From contig CANJDH010000008.1 of NCBI GenBank assembly GCA_947473125.1, forward strand, positions 1 through 64,000: 64,000 nucleotides of DNA, in the 5' to 3' direction. The translations under genes and the position numbers were made by a program. This DNA comes from Burkholderiales bacterium (GTDB lineage Bacteria > Pseudomonadota > Gammaproteobacteria > Burkholderiales > JAEUOS01). Under the pieces are notes generated by a model that made no database searches, had not been told where the DNA came from, and worked only from the letters and a program-made list of their open reading frames with translations. This document shows, piece by piece, positions 17,570 through 26,191 of this stretch; the stretch's first letter is position 1; the number at the start of each line of letters is the position of its first letter.

Positions 17570-18580
17570 ATGAAAAACAGACTGTTGCTGGTGATATTGC
17601 TCTTGTTCTGCAGCCAGGCGTTCGCGCAGCCCAAGCTGGAGAAATTTCCGTTCCGGCTCAACTGGACGCTGTATGGCGAGCACGCGCCGTTCTTCGTCGC
17701 GCGCGACAAGGGTTTTTACGCAGCCGAAGGCCTGGATGTCGAAATCCAGGAGGGCAGCGGTTCCACTACCGTGGCGCAACTGGTCGCGAGCAGCAACAGC
17801 CCGGTGGCCTATGTCGATGCCGCCACCATGATGCGCGGCATCTCCAACGGCATGCCGATCAAGGCGGTCGGCGTGACCTTGCAGCAAAGCCCGATGGCCT
17901 TCATCTACCGCGCCGACGCGGCGCGTCCGACCAAGCTCTCCGAGATCAAGGGCAGCCGCATCGCCTTGACGGCGGGAGACGCCAGCCTGACGATCTTCAC
18001 CGCCTTCATGGGCAAGGTCGGCATGAAGCTCGAAGACGTGCAGATGATCACGGTGGCCAACCCGCAGGGCAAGGAGCAGGCGGTGCTGAACAAGCAGGCC
18101 GACGCGCTGCTCGGCTACTTCATGGACCAGGGCCCGCGCATGCAGCTGCAGACCGGCGTCAAGATGGGCTGGACCCGCCTCTATGACCTCGGCGGCGTCA
18201 GCACCCTGTCGAGCGCAATGATCGCCAACAACAACTGGCTAAAGGACGCCAAGAACCAGGACCTGCTGCGACGCTTCCTGCGCGCCTCGCAGCGCGGCTG
18301 GCAATACACCTTTGACAACCGCGCCGAGGCCGCCGAGATTTTCCGCAAGGCGGCGCCCGCGTTCACCCAGGAAATCGCTCTGCTCGAAGTCGACGGCACG
18401 ATGAGCATCATCCGCACCGATCGCACCAAGGGCAAGCCGATCGCCTGGTCCGACGTCGGCGACTGGCGCGACTCGCAAGACCTGCTGGCCAAGTACGCCA
18501 AGCTCAACCCGCAGTCCGACCTGAACGCGTATTTCACCAACGAATACCTCTCTGAACCGCCCTACATGCCGAAAAAATAA
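17570..18580 (+). CDS. ABC transporter substrate-binding protein (NMT1/SsuA-like)
   Basis: A periplasmic protein of 336 aa with a signal peptide (MKNRLLLVILLLFCSQAFA, cleavage expected after AQA/FAQ) and the NMT1/THI5-like fold: FRLNWTLYGEHAPFFVARDKGFYAAEGLDVEIQEGSGSTTVAQLVASS. The start ATG 17570 has AAGGAGA 7 bases upstream. NMT1-type proteins bind pyrimidines, thiamine precursors, sulfonates or aromatic carboxylates; the family does not tell the ligand here. Its TAA shares a base with the ATPase ATG. Confidence 0.93.
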   Translation: MKNRLLLVILLLFCSQAFAQPKLEKFPFRLNWTLYGEHAPFFVARDKGFYAAEGLDVEIQEGSGSTTVAQLVASSNSPVAYVDAATMMRGISNGMPIKAVGVTLQQSPMAFIYRADAARPTKLSEIKGSRIALTAGDASLTIFTAFMGKVGMKLEDVQMITVANPQGKEQAVLNKQADALLGYFMDQGPRMQLQTGVKMGWTRLYDLGGVSTLSSAMIANNNWLKDAKNQDLLRRFLRASQRGWQYTFDNRAEAAEIFRKAAPAFTQEIALLEVDGTMSIIRTDRTKGKPIAWSDVGDWRDSQDLLAKYAKLNPQSDLNAYFTNEYLSEPPYMPKK

Positions 18581-19359
18581 TGGCAGCAGAAGCCTACATC
18601 CAGCTCGACGACGTCAGCAAGGTCTACCGCGCCAAGGCCGGCCAGGTCGAGGCCTGCGGCGAGATCAACCTCGACATCCGCGAGTCCGAGTTCGTTGCCA
18701 TCGTCGGTCCGAGCGGCTGCGGCAAGACCACCATCCTGAAGATGGTGGCCGGGCTGCAGCCGCGCAGTTCCGGCTCGATCACGGTCGGCGGGCGCAGCGT
18801 CGATCGGCCCCAGACCGATCTTGGCATCGTGTTCCAGGATGCGATCCTGCTCGACTGGCGCAGCGTGCTCGACAACGTGATGCTGCAGGTGGATATTCGC
18901 AACCTCGACCGCGCCACCTACGAGCCGATCGCACGCCACCTGCTCGAATTGACCGGCCTCAAGGGGTTCGAGCATCACAAGCCGTTCGAACTGTCGGGCG
19001 GCATGCGCCAGCGCGTGTCGATCTGCCGCGCACTGGTGCACGACCCGCCGCTGCTGTTGATGGACGAGCCGTTCGGTGCCCTCGACGCGCTCACGCGCGA
19101 GCAGATCTCGATGGACATCCAGCGCGTCTGGATGGAAAAGCGCAAGACCGCGCTGTTCATCACGCACAGCATTCCCGAGGCGGTGCTGCTGGCCGACCGC
19201 GTGGTGGTGATGAGCCCGCGCCCGGGACGCATCGTCGAGATCATCGACATCGACCTGCCGCGCCCGCGCAAGCTCGACAGCATGCCGGAGAAATTTTCTG
19301 AATACACCGGACGCATCCGCAGCATCTTCAAGGCGTCCGGCGTGCTGGCAATGGACTGA
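18580..19359 (+). CDS. ABC transporter ATP-binding protein (SsuB/TauB-like)
   Basis: A nucleotide-binding subunit of 259 aa. All motifs are present: Walker A GPSGCGKTT, Q-loop GIVFQD, signature LSGGMRQRVSICRAL, Walker B LLLMDEPFGALD and H-loop FITHSI. The closest general type is the nitrate/sulfonate/taurine importer ATPases. Its start overlaps the stop of the binding-protein gene by one base, giving translational coupling. It completes the importer of this operon. Confidence 0.95.
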   Translation: MAAEAYIQLDDVSKVYRAKAGQVEACGEINLDIRESEFVAIVGPSGCGKTTILKMVAGLQPRSSGSITVGGRSVDRPQTDLGIVFQDAILLDWRSVLDNVMLQVDIRNLDRATYEPIARHLLELTGLKGFEHHKPFELSGGMRQRVSICRALVHDPPLLLMDEPFGALDALTREQISMDIQRVWMEKRKTALFITHSIPEAVLLADRVVVMSPRPGRIVEIIDIDLPRPRKLDSMPEKFSEYTGRIRSIFKASGVLAMD

Positions 19360-19378
19360 GTCGCGCGCCGGAGATTCG

Positions 19379-20845
19379 ATGCACACCAACCAGGGCCGCG
19401 CGCACGGCGAAGCTGCGTCGTTTTCGGTTTGCGCGATCGAGCTGTTCGAACGGCCGGTGGTGCTGCGCCTGCCGTTCCGCTTTGGCGTGGTGACCCTGAC
19501 GCATTGCCCGCAGGCGTTCGTGCGGGTGCGTATCCGCATGCCCGACGGCCGCGAGGTCAGCGGCGCCGCCGCCGAAATGATGGCGCCCAAGTGGTTCGAC
19601 AAGAACCTTGCCTTGTCCAACGAAGACAATTTCAACCAGTTGCGCGACGTGCTGCACCTGGCGCGCGAGGCCTACCTTTCGGACCCGGCGCCGGACACCG
19701 CGTTCGGCCACTTTGCACGCCACTACGACGCCCACCAGCTTGCCGGCGCCGCACGCGGCTACAACCCCTTGCTCGCCAACCACGGCCCGGCATTGATCGA
19801 CCGCGCCATTCTCGACGCGCTGTGTCGCGCGCATGGCACCTCGTTCTACCTGGCGATGCAGCGCAATCTACCCGGCATCGGCTCAACACGCAACGAGTTC
19901 GCCGCCCTAGACATCGAACGCTTCCTCGCTGCGCTCAAACCTGCACCCTCAATCGAGGCGCGCCACACGGTGGGCCTGGTCGATGCGATCACGGCCGCCG
20001 ACCTCAAGGAGCCGGTCGACGACGGCCTGCCCGAGACCCTTGAACAGGTCGTCGCGCATTACGGCCATCGCTATTTCAAGCTCAAGGTCGGCGGCGATCT
20101 CGACGCCGATGTGGCGCGCCTGACGGCGATTGCGGCCGTGCTTGATCGCGCCGCACCGCCCTATTTCGCCTCGCTGGACGGCAACGAGCAGTACGAAACC
20201 GCGGAGCAGGTACGGGAGTTGCTGGCGCGCATGCGCGGCACGCCGACCCTGCAACGCCTGACGGCGTCGATCCTCTTTGTGGAGCAGCCGATTGGCCGGA
20301 AAACCGCTCTGGAAGCCGATTTCCGCGGTAATGCCCTGGGGCTGCCGGTGATCATCGACGAGTCCGACGGCAGCCTCGACACCTTTGTCGCGGCACGCGA
20401 GCGCGGCTACAGCGGCGTGTCGAGCAAGACCTGCAAGGGCCTGTACAAGTCGATCCTGAACGCGGCGCGCTGCGCGCAATGGAATGCCGAAGCGAATGCC
20501 GAAGCCGGGGCGACGCGTTTTTTCATGTCGGCCGAGGACCTCACCACCCAGGCAGGCCTCGCGGTGCAGCAAGACCTCGCGCTGGTCAGCTTCCTCGGCA
20601 TCACCCATGTCGAGCGCAACGGCCATCACTACGTGAACGGCATGGCGGCCCTGCCACAAGGCGAGCAGCGTTCCTTCCTGGCTGCGCACCCCGATGTCTA
20701 CGAACAATCGCACGGCGCCGTACGGCTCAGGATCAATCATGGGCGCATCGCACTCGCCTCGCTCGACTGCGCCGGCTATGCCAGTGCGGCAATGCCGGAT
20801 TTTTCGGCGATGAACTCGATCACTCCGGCCGCACAACCCGTTTAA
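19379..20845 (+). CDS. Enolase-superfamily enzyme 2, long form
   Basis: A protein of 488 aa, roughly 100 aa longer than usual for the superfamily. The barrel shows a complete set of active-site positions: K-x-K in RYFKLKVGGDLDADVARL, Asp in FASLDGNEQYE, Glu in ILFVEQPIGR, Asp-Glu in VIIDESDGSLDT and Lys in GVSSKTCKGLYKS. It starts at ATG 19379 with GGAG 9 bases upstream. Extra length is spread through insertions and a long C-terminal part (THVERNGHHYVNGMAALPQ). The two enolase-superfamily enzymes of the operon are dissimilar and probably catalyse different steps. The substrate is unknown. Confidence 0.87.
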   Translation: MHTNQGRAHGEAASFSVCAIELFERPVVLRLPFRFGVVTLTHCPQAFVRVRIRMPDGREVSGAAAEMMAPKWFDKNLALSNEDNFNQLRDVLHLAREAYLSDPAPDTAFGHFARHYDAHQLAGAARGYNPLLANHGPALIDRAILDALCRAHGTSFYLAMQRNLPGIGSTRNEFAALDIERFLAALKPAPSIEARHTVGLVDAITAADLKEPVDDGLPETLEQVVAHYGHRYFKLKVGGDLDADVARLTAIAAVLDRAAPPYFASLDGNEQYETAEQVRELLARMRGTPTLQRLTASILFVEQPIGRKTALEADFRGNALGLPVIIDESDGSLDTFVAARERGYSGVSSKTCKGLYKSILNAARCAQWNAEANAEAGATRFFMSAEDLTTQAGLAVQQDLALVSFLGITHVERNGHHYVNGMAALPQGEQRSFLAAHPDVYEQSHGAVRLRINHGRIALASLDCAGYASAAMPDFSAMNSITPAAQPV

Positions 20846-20865
20846 CCAATTTACACGGACTATCT

Positions 20866-22029
20866 ATGGCAATTCAACGACTCGGCATCATCATGAACGG
20901 CGTGACCGGACGCATGGGCATGAACCAGCACCTGATCCGCTCGATCGTGGCAATCCGCGCGCAGGGCGGCGTGGCGCTGGCCAACGGCGACCGCGTCATG
21001 CCCGATCCGATCCTGATCGGCCGCAACGCCGACAAAATCGCCGCGCTCGCCAAGGCGCACGGCATCGAACGCTGGGGCACCGACCTCGACAAAGCCCTGG
21101 CAAACAAGGACGACACGCTGTTCTTTGACGCCGCCACCACCCAGATGCGCCCCGGCCTGCTCGCCAAAGCGATCCATGCCGGCAAGGACATCTACTGCGA
21201 GAAGCCGGTCGCGACCAACCTGAAGGAAGCGACCGACATCTATCACCTCGCCAAAGCCAAAGGCATCAAGCACGGCGTGGTGCAGGACAAGCTGTTCCTG
21301 CCCGGACTGATGAAGCTCAGGATGCTGCGCGATGCCGGCTTCTTCGGCCGCATGTTGTCGGTGCGCGGCGAGTTCGGCTACTGGGTATTCGAAGGCGACC
21401 TGCAGCCGGCCCAACGCCCGTCGTGGAACTATCGCTCCGAAGACGGCGGCGGCATGATCCTCGACATGGTGTGCCACTGGCGCTACGTGCTCGACAACCT
21501 GTTCGGTGAAGTCAAGTCGGTGTCCTGCCTGGGCGCGACCCATATCCCGGAGCGTTTCGACGAGGCCGGCAAGAAATACCAGGCGACCGCTGACGATGCT
21601 GCTTACGCCACCTTTGAACTGGTCGCACCGGACGGCAGCCCGGTGATCGCGCAGATCAACATGTCGTGGACCACGCGCGTGCGCCGCGACGACCTCGTCA
21701 CCTTCCACGTCGACGGCACGCACGGCTCGGCCGTCGCCGGCCTGACTGATTGTCGCAGCCAGGCGCGCGTCAACACCCCCAAGCCGGTGTGGAACCCGGA
21801 CGTGAAGCAGCCGTTCAACTTTTTCGACCACTGGCAGCCGGTGCCCGAGTACACGACCTTCGATAACGGCTTCAAGGTGCAGTGGGAAATGTTCATCCGC
21901 CACCTCGCTGAGGGCACGCCGTTCAAATGGAACCTGCTCGAAGGCGCCAAGGGCGTGCAGCTGGTTGAGTGCGCGCTGCAATCATCGAAGGAGCGGCGCT
22001 GGGTCGACGTGCCGGCGCTGGCAGCGTAA
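20866..22029 (+). CDS. Gfo/Idh/MocA family NAD(P)-dependent oxidoreductase
   Basis: A protein of 387 aa; the start is ATG 20866 (MAIQRLGIIMNGVTGRMGMNQHLIRS). N-terminal Rossmann domain about 1-150 with the family motif EKPVATNLKEATD following YC; C-terminal alpha/beta domain with NYRSEDGGGMILDMVCHWRYVLDNLFGEVKSV, where the conserved D...H pair of the active site can be seen. Members oxidise or reduce sugars, inositols and sugar acids. The glycine-rich loop reads MNGVTGRMG, so the nucleotide motif is not the classic GxGxxG. It lies 20 bp after the second enolase gene. Confidence 0.92.
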   Translation: MAIQRLGIIMNGVTGRMGMNQHLIRSIVAIRAQGGVALANGDRVMPDPILIGRNADKIAALAKAHGIERWGTDLDKALANKDDTLFFDAATTQMRPGLLAKAIHAGKDIYCEKPVATNLKEATDIYHLAKAKGIKHGVVQDKLFLPGLMKLRMLRDAGFFGRMLSVRGEFGYWVFEGDLQPAQRPSWNYRSEDGGGMILDMVCHWRYVLDNLFGEVKSVSCLGATHIPERFDEAGKKYQATADDAAYATFELVAPDGSPVIAQINMSWTTRVRRDDLVTFHVDGTHGSAVAGLTDCRSQARVNTPKPVWNPDVKQPFNFFDHWQPVPEYTTFDNGFKVQWEMFIRHLAEGTPFKWNLLEGAKGVQLVECALQSSKERRWVDVPALAA

Positions 22030-22088
22030 TCCGGCCACGACCATCGGCCGGCAAGCCTTGGACCACAATGCTTTTCAGGGCAATGCTG

Positions 22089-22117
22089 TGAAAACCCGCT
22101 CCCACCAAAGGTTTTCA
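22089..22117. repeat. REP-like repeat copy with hairpin (copy A)
   Basis: TGAAAACC (22089-22096) and GGTTTTCA (22110-22117) are perfect inverted arms around CGCTCCCACCAAA. Read on the minus strand, 22091-22115 is AAAACCTTTGGTGGGAGCG plus GGTTTT, which matches the intergenic repeat found at 36195, 37653, 39549 and 39589. It sits between the oxidoreductase and DUF993 genes and could affect mRNA stability within the operon. Confidence 0.6.
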
Positions 22118-22141
22118 GAGCATGCCTAAAGGAGAAATTGA

Positions 22142-23326
22142 ATGAACGCCCCCGAACGCCTCAGCAATACGATCAAGCTCCCCACCACCGACGGCCGCCT
22201 CGAAGACTTCCGCCTGTCGGTGCCGCGCGACTTCCCGTCCAGGGCGCAAGGCGTATTCACGCGCATCGCCTACTCGGCGGCGCATGTCGTCTCCGACCCG
22301 TTGCGAGAACAGGATCCCTGGCTCGATTGCGCGATCGACTGGGACGCTACCATCGCCTACCGCCGCCACCTGTGGCAGCTCGGCATGGGCGTGGCCGAGG
22401 CGATGGACACGGCGCAGCGCGGCATGGGCATGGACTGGCCGACTTCGCTCGAACTGATCCGGCGCTCGATCGACGCCTCCAAAGACATCAAGGGCGCGTT
22501 TCTCGCCAGCGGCGCCGGCACCGACCACCTGGCGCCCGAGAATGCGAAATCGATCGACGACGTGATCCGCGCCTACGAAGCGCAGGTCGGCGCAATTGAA
22601 AAACTCGGCGGCAGGATCATCCTGATGGCGTCGCGCGCGCTAGCGCGCGTAGCGAAGTCGCCTGACGATTACCACAAGGTCTACGACCGCATCCTCTCGC
22701 AGGTGAAGGAGCCGGTGATCATCCATTGGCTCGGTGAAATGTTCGACCCGGCCCTGGCCGGCTATTGGGGCAACGCCGACCACATGAAAGCCATGGATGC
22801 TGCTGTCGAGGCGATCAACCGCAACGCTGCCAAAGTCGACGGCGTGAAGGTGTCGCTGCTCGACAAGGACAAGGAAATCGCGATGCGCCGGCGCCTCGCC
22901 AAGGGCGTAAAAATGTATACCGGCGACGATTTCAACTACGCCGAATTGATCGAAGGCGACAGCGAAGGCTACAGCCACGCCCTGCTCGGCATCTTCGACG
23001 CAATTGCTCCTGCCGCGTCCGCCGCGCTCACTGCATTGGCGAAGAACGACAACAAGACCTTCAACGAGATCCTTGCACCCACGGTGCCGCTGTCGCGCCA
23101 CATCTTCAAGTCGCCGACGCGTTTCTACAAGACCGGTGTGGTGTTCATGGCCTACCTCAACGGCCAGCAGGACCACTTCACCATGGTCGGCGGGCAGCAG
23201 AGCACGCGCTCCATCGGGCATCTGGCCCAATTGTTCCGCCTCGCCGACCAGGCTGGCCTGCTGCACGACCCCGATCTCGCCTGCAGCCGCATGCGTGCCA
23301 CGCTGGCCGTGCATGGCATCGTCTGA
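22142..23326 (+). CDS. DUF993 family protein (dihydrodipicolinate synthase-like)
   Basis: A protein of 394 aa starting at ATG 22142 with AAGGAGA 9 bases upstream. It matches DUF993: WLDCAIDWDATIAYRRHLWQLGMGVAEAMDTAQRGMGMDW near the start, GGRIILMASRALARVA, VKEPVIIHWLGEMFDPALAGYWG and VDGVKVSLLDKDKEIAMRRRL. The last segment carries a Lys on a predicted barrel strand, compatible with a Schiff-base aldolase-type chemistry, but no activity is established for the family. Its position next to a Gfo/Idh/MocA oxidoreductase and a TIM-barrel isomerase argues for a role in carbohydrate-like breakdown. Confidence 0.88.
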   Translation: MNAPERLSNTIKLPTTDGRLEDFRLSVPRDFPSRAQGVFTRIAYSAAHVVSDPLREQDPWLDCAIDWDATIAYRRHLWQLGMGVAEAMDTAQRGMGMDWPTSLELIRRSIDASKDIKGAFLASGAGTDHLAPENAKSIDDVIRAYEAQVGAIEKLGGRIILMASRALARVAKSPDDYHKVYDRILSQVKEPVIIHWLGEMFDPALAGYWGNADHMKAMDAAVEAINRNAAKVDGVKVSLLDKDKEIAMRRRLAKGVKMYTGDDFNYAELIEGDSEGYSHALLGIFDAIAPAASAALTALAKNDNKTFNEILAPTVPLSRHIFKSPTRFYKTGVVFMAYLNGQQDHFTMVGGQQSTRSIGHLAQLFRLADQAGLLHDPDLACSRMRATLAVHGIV

Positions 23327-23354
23327 CAAATACTGCAATAGCAAGGAGCCACCC

Positions 23355-24314
23355 ATGAAGCGCCTGTTGATGTCATGTCTCACCGCCTGTCTCGCTGCCA
23401 CGGCTTTCACGGCGTCGGCACAACCGTATCCGAACCGCCCGGTGAAGATCATCATCCCGTTCCCGCCAGGGGGCACGCTCGACATCGTCGGGCGCATGCT
23501 GGCCCTCAAATTGGGCGAGCAGACCGGCCAGCAGTTCGTGGTGGAAAATCGTGCCGGCGGCAACGCCACCATCGGCGCCACCGCGGTGGTCAAGTCGCCC
23601 GCTGACGGCTACACCCTGCTGTTCAACGCCTCCACGCTCGTCACCGGCCCGCTGGTGATGGCAACGCCGCCCTACAGCATCGCCAACGACTTCACCGCGA
23701 TCGCGCTGGTGGCCAAGGCGCCGCTGTCGGTGGCGATCAACAAGAACCTGCCGATCACTGACATGAAAGGCTTGTTCACCTATGCCAGGGCCAATCCCGG
23801 CAAGCTGTCGTTTGCGATCGGCTCGGTATCTTCCGCGGGCCACCTCGCCACGGAACTGCTCAAGCGCGGCGGCGGTGGCGACTATCAAATCGTGCCTTAC
23901 AAGGGTTCAACCCCCGCCTACCAGGACCTGATCGGCGGCTCGATCGCCGGCTTTGTCGACCCGGTGCTGGGCGCGGTGCAGCACCACAAGGCCGGCAACC
24001 TGCGCATCCTCGCAGTGACCTCGTCGACGCGCCTGCCGACCCTGCCCGACGTGCCGACCGTGGCCGAAACCCTGCCCGGCTTCGAATTCACCAGCTGGTA
24101 CGGCCTGTGGGGCCCGGCCAAACTGCCCGCCGACATCACGCAGCGCCTCAACGACGAGGTCAACAAGGCGCTCGCCGGCGAGATGCGCGACAAGCTGCTG
24201 GCGCAGGGTATCCTGCTCGGCGGCGGCAGCGTCGCCGAATTCAACAAGTATCAGCAGGACTACATCAAAGAGATGGGCAAGCTGATCGCGGACGCGAAGA
24301 TACGTGTCGAGTAA
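23355..24314 (+). CDS. Bug-family tripartite tricarboxylate transporter receptor
   Basis: A periplasmic receptor of 319 aa; start ATG 23355 with AAGGAG 9 bases upstream. Signal peptide MKRLLMSCLTACLAATAFTASAQ, then the family hallmark [51 protein letters not shown] and VPYKGSTPAYQDLIGG. It adds a second uptake component to an operon that already has a full ABC importer; no TctAB genes are in the window. It overlaps the following dehydrogenase gene by 11 bp. Confidence 0.95.
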   Translation: MKRLLMSCLTACLAATAFTASAQPYPNRPVKIIIPFPPGGTLDIVGRMLALKLGEQTGQQFVVENRAGGNATIGATAVVKSPADGYTLLFNASTLVTGPLVMATPPYSIANDFTAIALVAKAPLSVAINKNLPITDMKGLFTYARANPGKLSFAIGSVSSAGHLATELLKRGGGGDYQIVPYKGSTPAYQDLIGGSIAGFVDPVLGAVQHHKAGNLRILAVTSSTRLPTLPDVPTVAETLPGFEFTSWYGLWGPAKLPADITQRLNDEVNKALAGEMRDKLLAQGILLGGGSVAEFNKYQQDYIKEMGKLIADAKIRVE

Positions 24315-25251
24315 TACGGCGAAGCCGGTCGGCACCGTAGGGATCATAGGCTTGGGCCTGGTCGGTTCCGCCATCGCACAACGCCTGCAAGGCGCGGGCT
24401 ACGCCTGCGTCGGCTTCGACATCGCCGTGCAGACCTACGAACATTTCGCCGCGATCGGCGGCAAGGTCGCCACCTCGGCGCGCGACGTCGGCCAGAAGGC
24501 CGCGGTCCTGATCACTGCAGTATTCGACACCAACGACGTGCTGAAAGTCATCGAGGGCCCCAATGGAGCGCTCGAAGGCGCGGGAGCGCTCGAAGGCGCG
24601 GGAGCGCTCGAAGGCGCGGGAGCCCTTGAAGGCGGCAAGCCGCAAGTCATCATCGATTGCTCCACCGGCGACCCGGAACTGCTGACCTGGTTCGCAGACC
24701 GCCTGCGTGTGCGCGGCATCGAATTCATTGAAGCGCCGCTGTCAGGATCGAGCGCGCAGATCGCTGCCGGCGAAGCCACCATGCTGCTCGGCGGCGACGC
24801 GAACACCATCGCCGCGCATGCAGCGCTGCTTGATGCCATTGCGCCGAAGCGCTTGCACGCCGGTGGCGCCGGCATGGGCGCGCGCGCCAAACTCGCGACC
24901 AATCTCGTGCTGGGCCTGAACCGCGCCGCGTTTGCAGAAGGCCTGGCGTTTGCCGAAAAGCTCGGCATCGCGCCGGGGAAATTTCTCGAACTGGTGCTCG
25001 CCTCGCCGGCGCGCTCCGACGCGGCTGCGGTCAAGGGGCCGCTGATGGTGTCGGGAGAGTTTACGCCGCAGTCACGGATTCGCCAGCACCTCAAGGATGT
25101 CGACATGATGCTCGAACACGCGCGCCGCGCCCACCAGCGCCTGCCACTCTCGGAAGCCCACGCGGCCCTGATGCGCGCCGCCATCGAAGCCGGTGATGGC
25201 GAGCTCGACAACGCCGCCATCGTGCGCCAGATCCGGCGCGAAACCAGTTAA
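24304..25251 (+). CDS. NAD(P)-dependent beta-hydroxyacid dehydrogenase (3-hydroxyisobutyrate dehydrogenase-like)
   Basis: A protein of 315 aa starting at GTG 24304 inside the end of the Bug gene. N-terminal Rossmann motif VGIIGLGLVGSAIAQRL; substrate-binding motif FIEAPLSGSSAQIAAGEATMLLGGD; catalytic Lys in RAKLATNLVLGLNR. Between residues 88 and 111 there is an insert of four tandem GALEGA-type units encoded by an 18-bp repeat, in the loop where the family normally runs straight from the D-V-L segment to the D-x-S/T strand (IIDCSTGDPE). Such enzymes oxidise 3-hydroxyisobutyrate, tartronate semialdehyde-related or similar acids. Confidence 0.9.
   Translation: MSSNTAKPVGTVGIIGLGLVGSAIAQRLQGAGYACVGFDIAVQTYEHFAAIGGKVATSARDVGQKAAVLITAVFDTNDVLKVIEGPNGALEGAGALEGAGALEGAGALEGGKPQVIIDCSTGDPELLTWFADRLRVRGIEFIEAPLSGSSAQIAAGEATMLLGGDANTIAAHAALLDAIAPKRLHAGGAGMGARAKLATNLVLGLNRAAFAEGLAFAEKLGIAPGKFLELVLASPARSDAAAVKGPLMVSGEFTPQSRIRQHLKDVDMMLEHARRAHQRLPLSEAHAALMRAAIEAGDGELDNAAIVRQIRRETS
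24565..24636 (+). repeat. In-frame 18-bp tandem repeat inside the dehydrogenase gene
   Basis: Three perfect units of GGAGCGCTCGAAGGCGCG (24565-24582, 24583-24600, 24601-24618) are followed by a fourth, diverged unit (24619-24636). Each encodes Gly-Ala-Leu-Glu-Gly-Ala or nearly so, giving GALEGA repeats at residues 88-111. Perfect identity of three units points to recent slippage or unequal exchange. Confidence 0.95.
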
Positions 25252-25269
25252 GCCTGCCTTCACTGACCC

Positions 25270-26133
25270 ATGCGCGATTTCTCACGCAGCCACGAATGGC
25301 TCTCGATCAACACCGCCACAGTGCGCAAGCAGTGGCCGCTAGATCGCATCATCGACGAATGCGCAAAGCGCGGCATCCGCGCGATCAGCCCGTGGCGCGA
25401 TCAGGTGGCAGAGGTCGGGCTCGACAAGATCGCGGCGCTGCTGCGCGCCACCAGCATCACGTTATCGGGCTATTGCCGCGGCGGCTTCTTTCCCGCAAGC
25501 GATGCTGCGGGCCTGAAAGCGGCGATCAACGACAACATAAAGGCCATCGACGAAGCCAAGACTCTCGATGCGCCGTGCCTGGTGCTGGTGGTGGGCTCGC
25601 TGCCCGGCGCCCTCAGCGGCAAGCCTGTGCACCACGACATCACGCGCGCGCGCAACGAAGTGCGCGACGGCATCGCCGCGTCACTCGAATACGCGCGCAA
25701 GGTCGGCATGCCGCTGGCCATCGAACCCCTGCATCCGATGCAGGCAGCGGAACGCGCCTGCGTCAACACTCTCGAGCACGCGCTCGACCTGTGCGACGAA
25801 CTCGACCCCGACGAGACCGGCGCACTCGGCGTCGCGGTGGACATGTATCACGTCTGGTGGGACCCGAAGCTGCAACAACAGATCACGCGCGCAGGCAAAA
25901 TGCGATTGCTCGCGTTTCACGTGTGCGACTGGTTGATCCCGACGCGCGACCTGCTCAACGACCGCGGCATGATGGGCGACGGCGTGATCGAGTTGCAGAA
26001 GGCGCGCGGCTGGGTCGAAGACGCCGGATTCGCCGGCTTTGCCGAAGTCGAGATTTTTTCGGGGCACTGGTGGGCGCAGCCCGGCGGCGACGTGCTCGAC
26101 ACCTGCATTGCACGGCATCGCGCAACCGTCTGA
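25270..26133 (+). CDS. TIM-barrel sugar phosphate isomerase/epimerase family protein
   Basis: A protein of 287 aa of the AP-endonuclease-2-like TIM-barrel family (xylose isomerase-like). Strand-end acidic and histidine residues typical for the metal site can be seen: MPLAIEPLHPMQ (Glu), VAVDMYHVWWDP (Asp/His), LLAFHVCDWLIP (His/Asp) and FAEVEIFSGHWW (Glu). It is the last gene of the ten-gene operon, 18 bp after the dehydrogenase. Likely an isomerase or epimerase acting on a sugar, sugar acid or inositol-like intermediate; the substrate is not identifiable. Confidence 0.9.
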   Translation: MRDFSRSHEWLSINTATVRKQWPLDRIIDECAKRGIRAISPWRDQVAEVGLDKIAALLRATSITLSGYCRGGFFPASDAAGLKAAINDNIKAIDEAKTLDAPCLVLVVGSLPGALSGKPVHHDITRARNEVRDGIAASLEYARKVGMPLAIEPLHPMQAAERACVNTLEHALDLCDELDPDETGALGVAVDMYHVWWDPKLQQQITRAGKMRLLAFHVCDWLIPTRDLLNDRGMMGDGVIELQKARGWVEDAGFAGFAEVEIFSGHWWAQPGGDVLDTCIARHRATV

Positions 26134-26142
26134 TTGGCGCTA

Positions 26143-26173
26143 TTTTTGATACGGTATAATACCGTATCAAAAA
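26143..26173. promoter_or_regulatory. 31-bp palindromic operator overlapping the toxin-antitoxin promoter
   Basis: Perfect 15-bp arms TTTTTGATACGGTAT (26143-26157) and its complement (26159-26173) surround one A. A consensus -10 box TATAAT lies at 26155-26160 across the centre of symmetry; TTGGCG at 26134-26139 is a possible -35 box with a short 15-bp spacer. The antitoxin ATG is 19 bases after the palindrome. Autorepression by the DUF1778 antitoxin, with or without the toxin, is the natural reading. Confidence 0.85.
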
Positions 26174-26191
26174 ACATTGGTAAAACACGCC

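Noticed and set aside
20842-20857. TTTAACCAATTTACAC before the Gfo/Idh/MocA gene resembles the TAACCA-N4-GTTACA motif
   Set aside because: The spacing and second half (TTACA without GTTACA) do not match, TAA is the stop of the previous gene, and it is internal to the operon. Treated as a chance resemblance.
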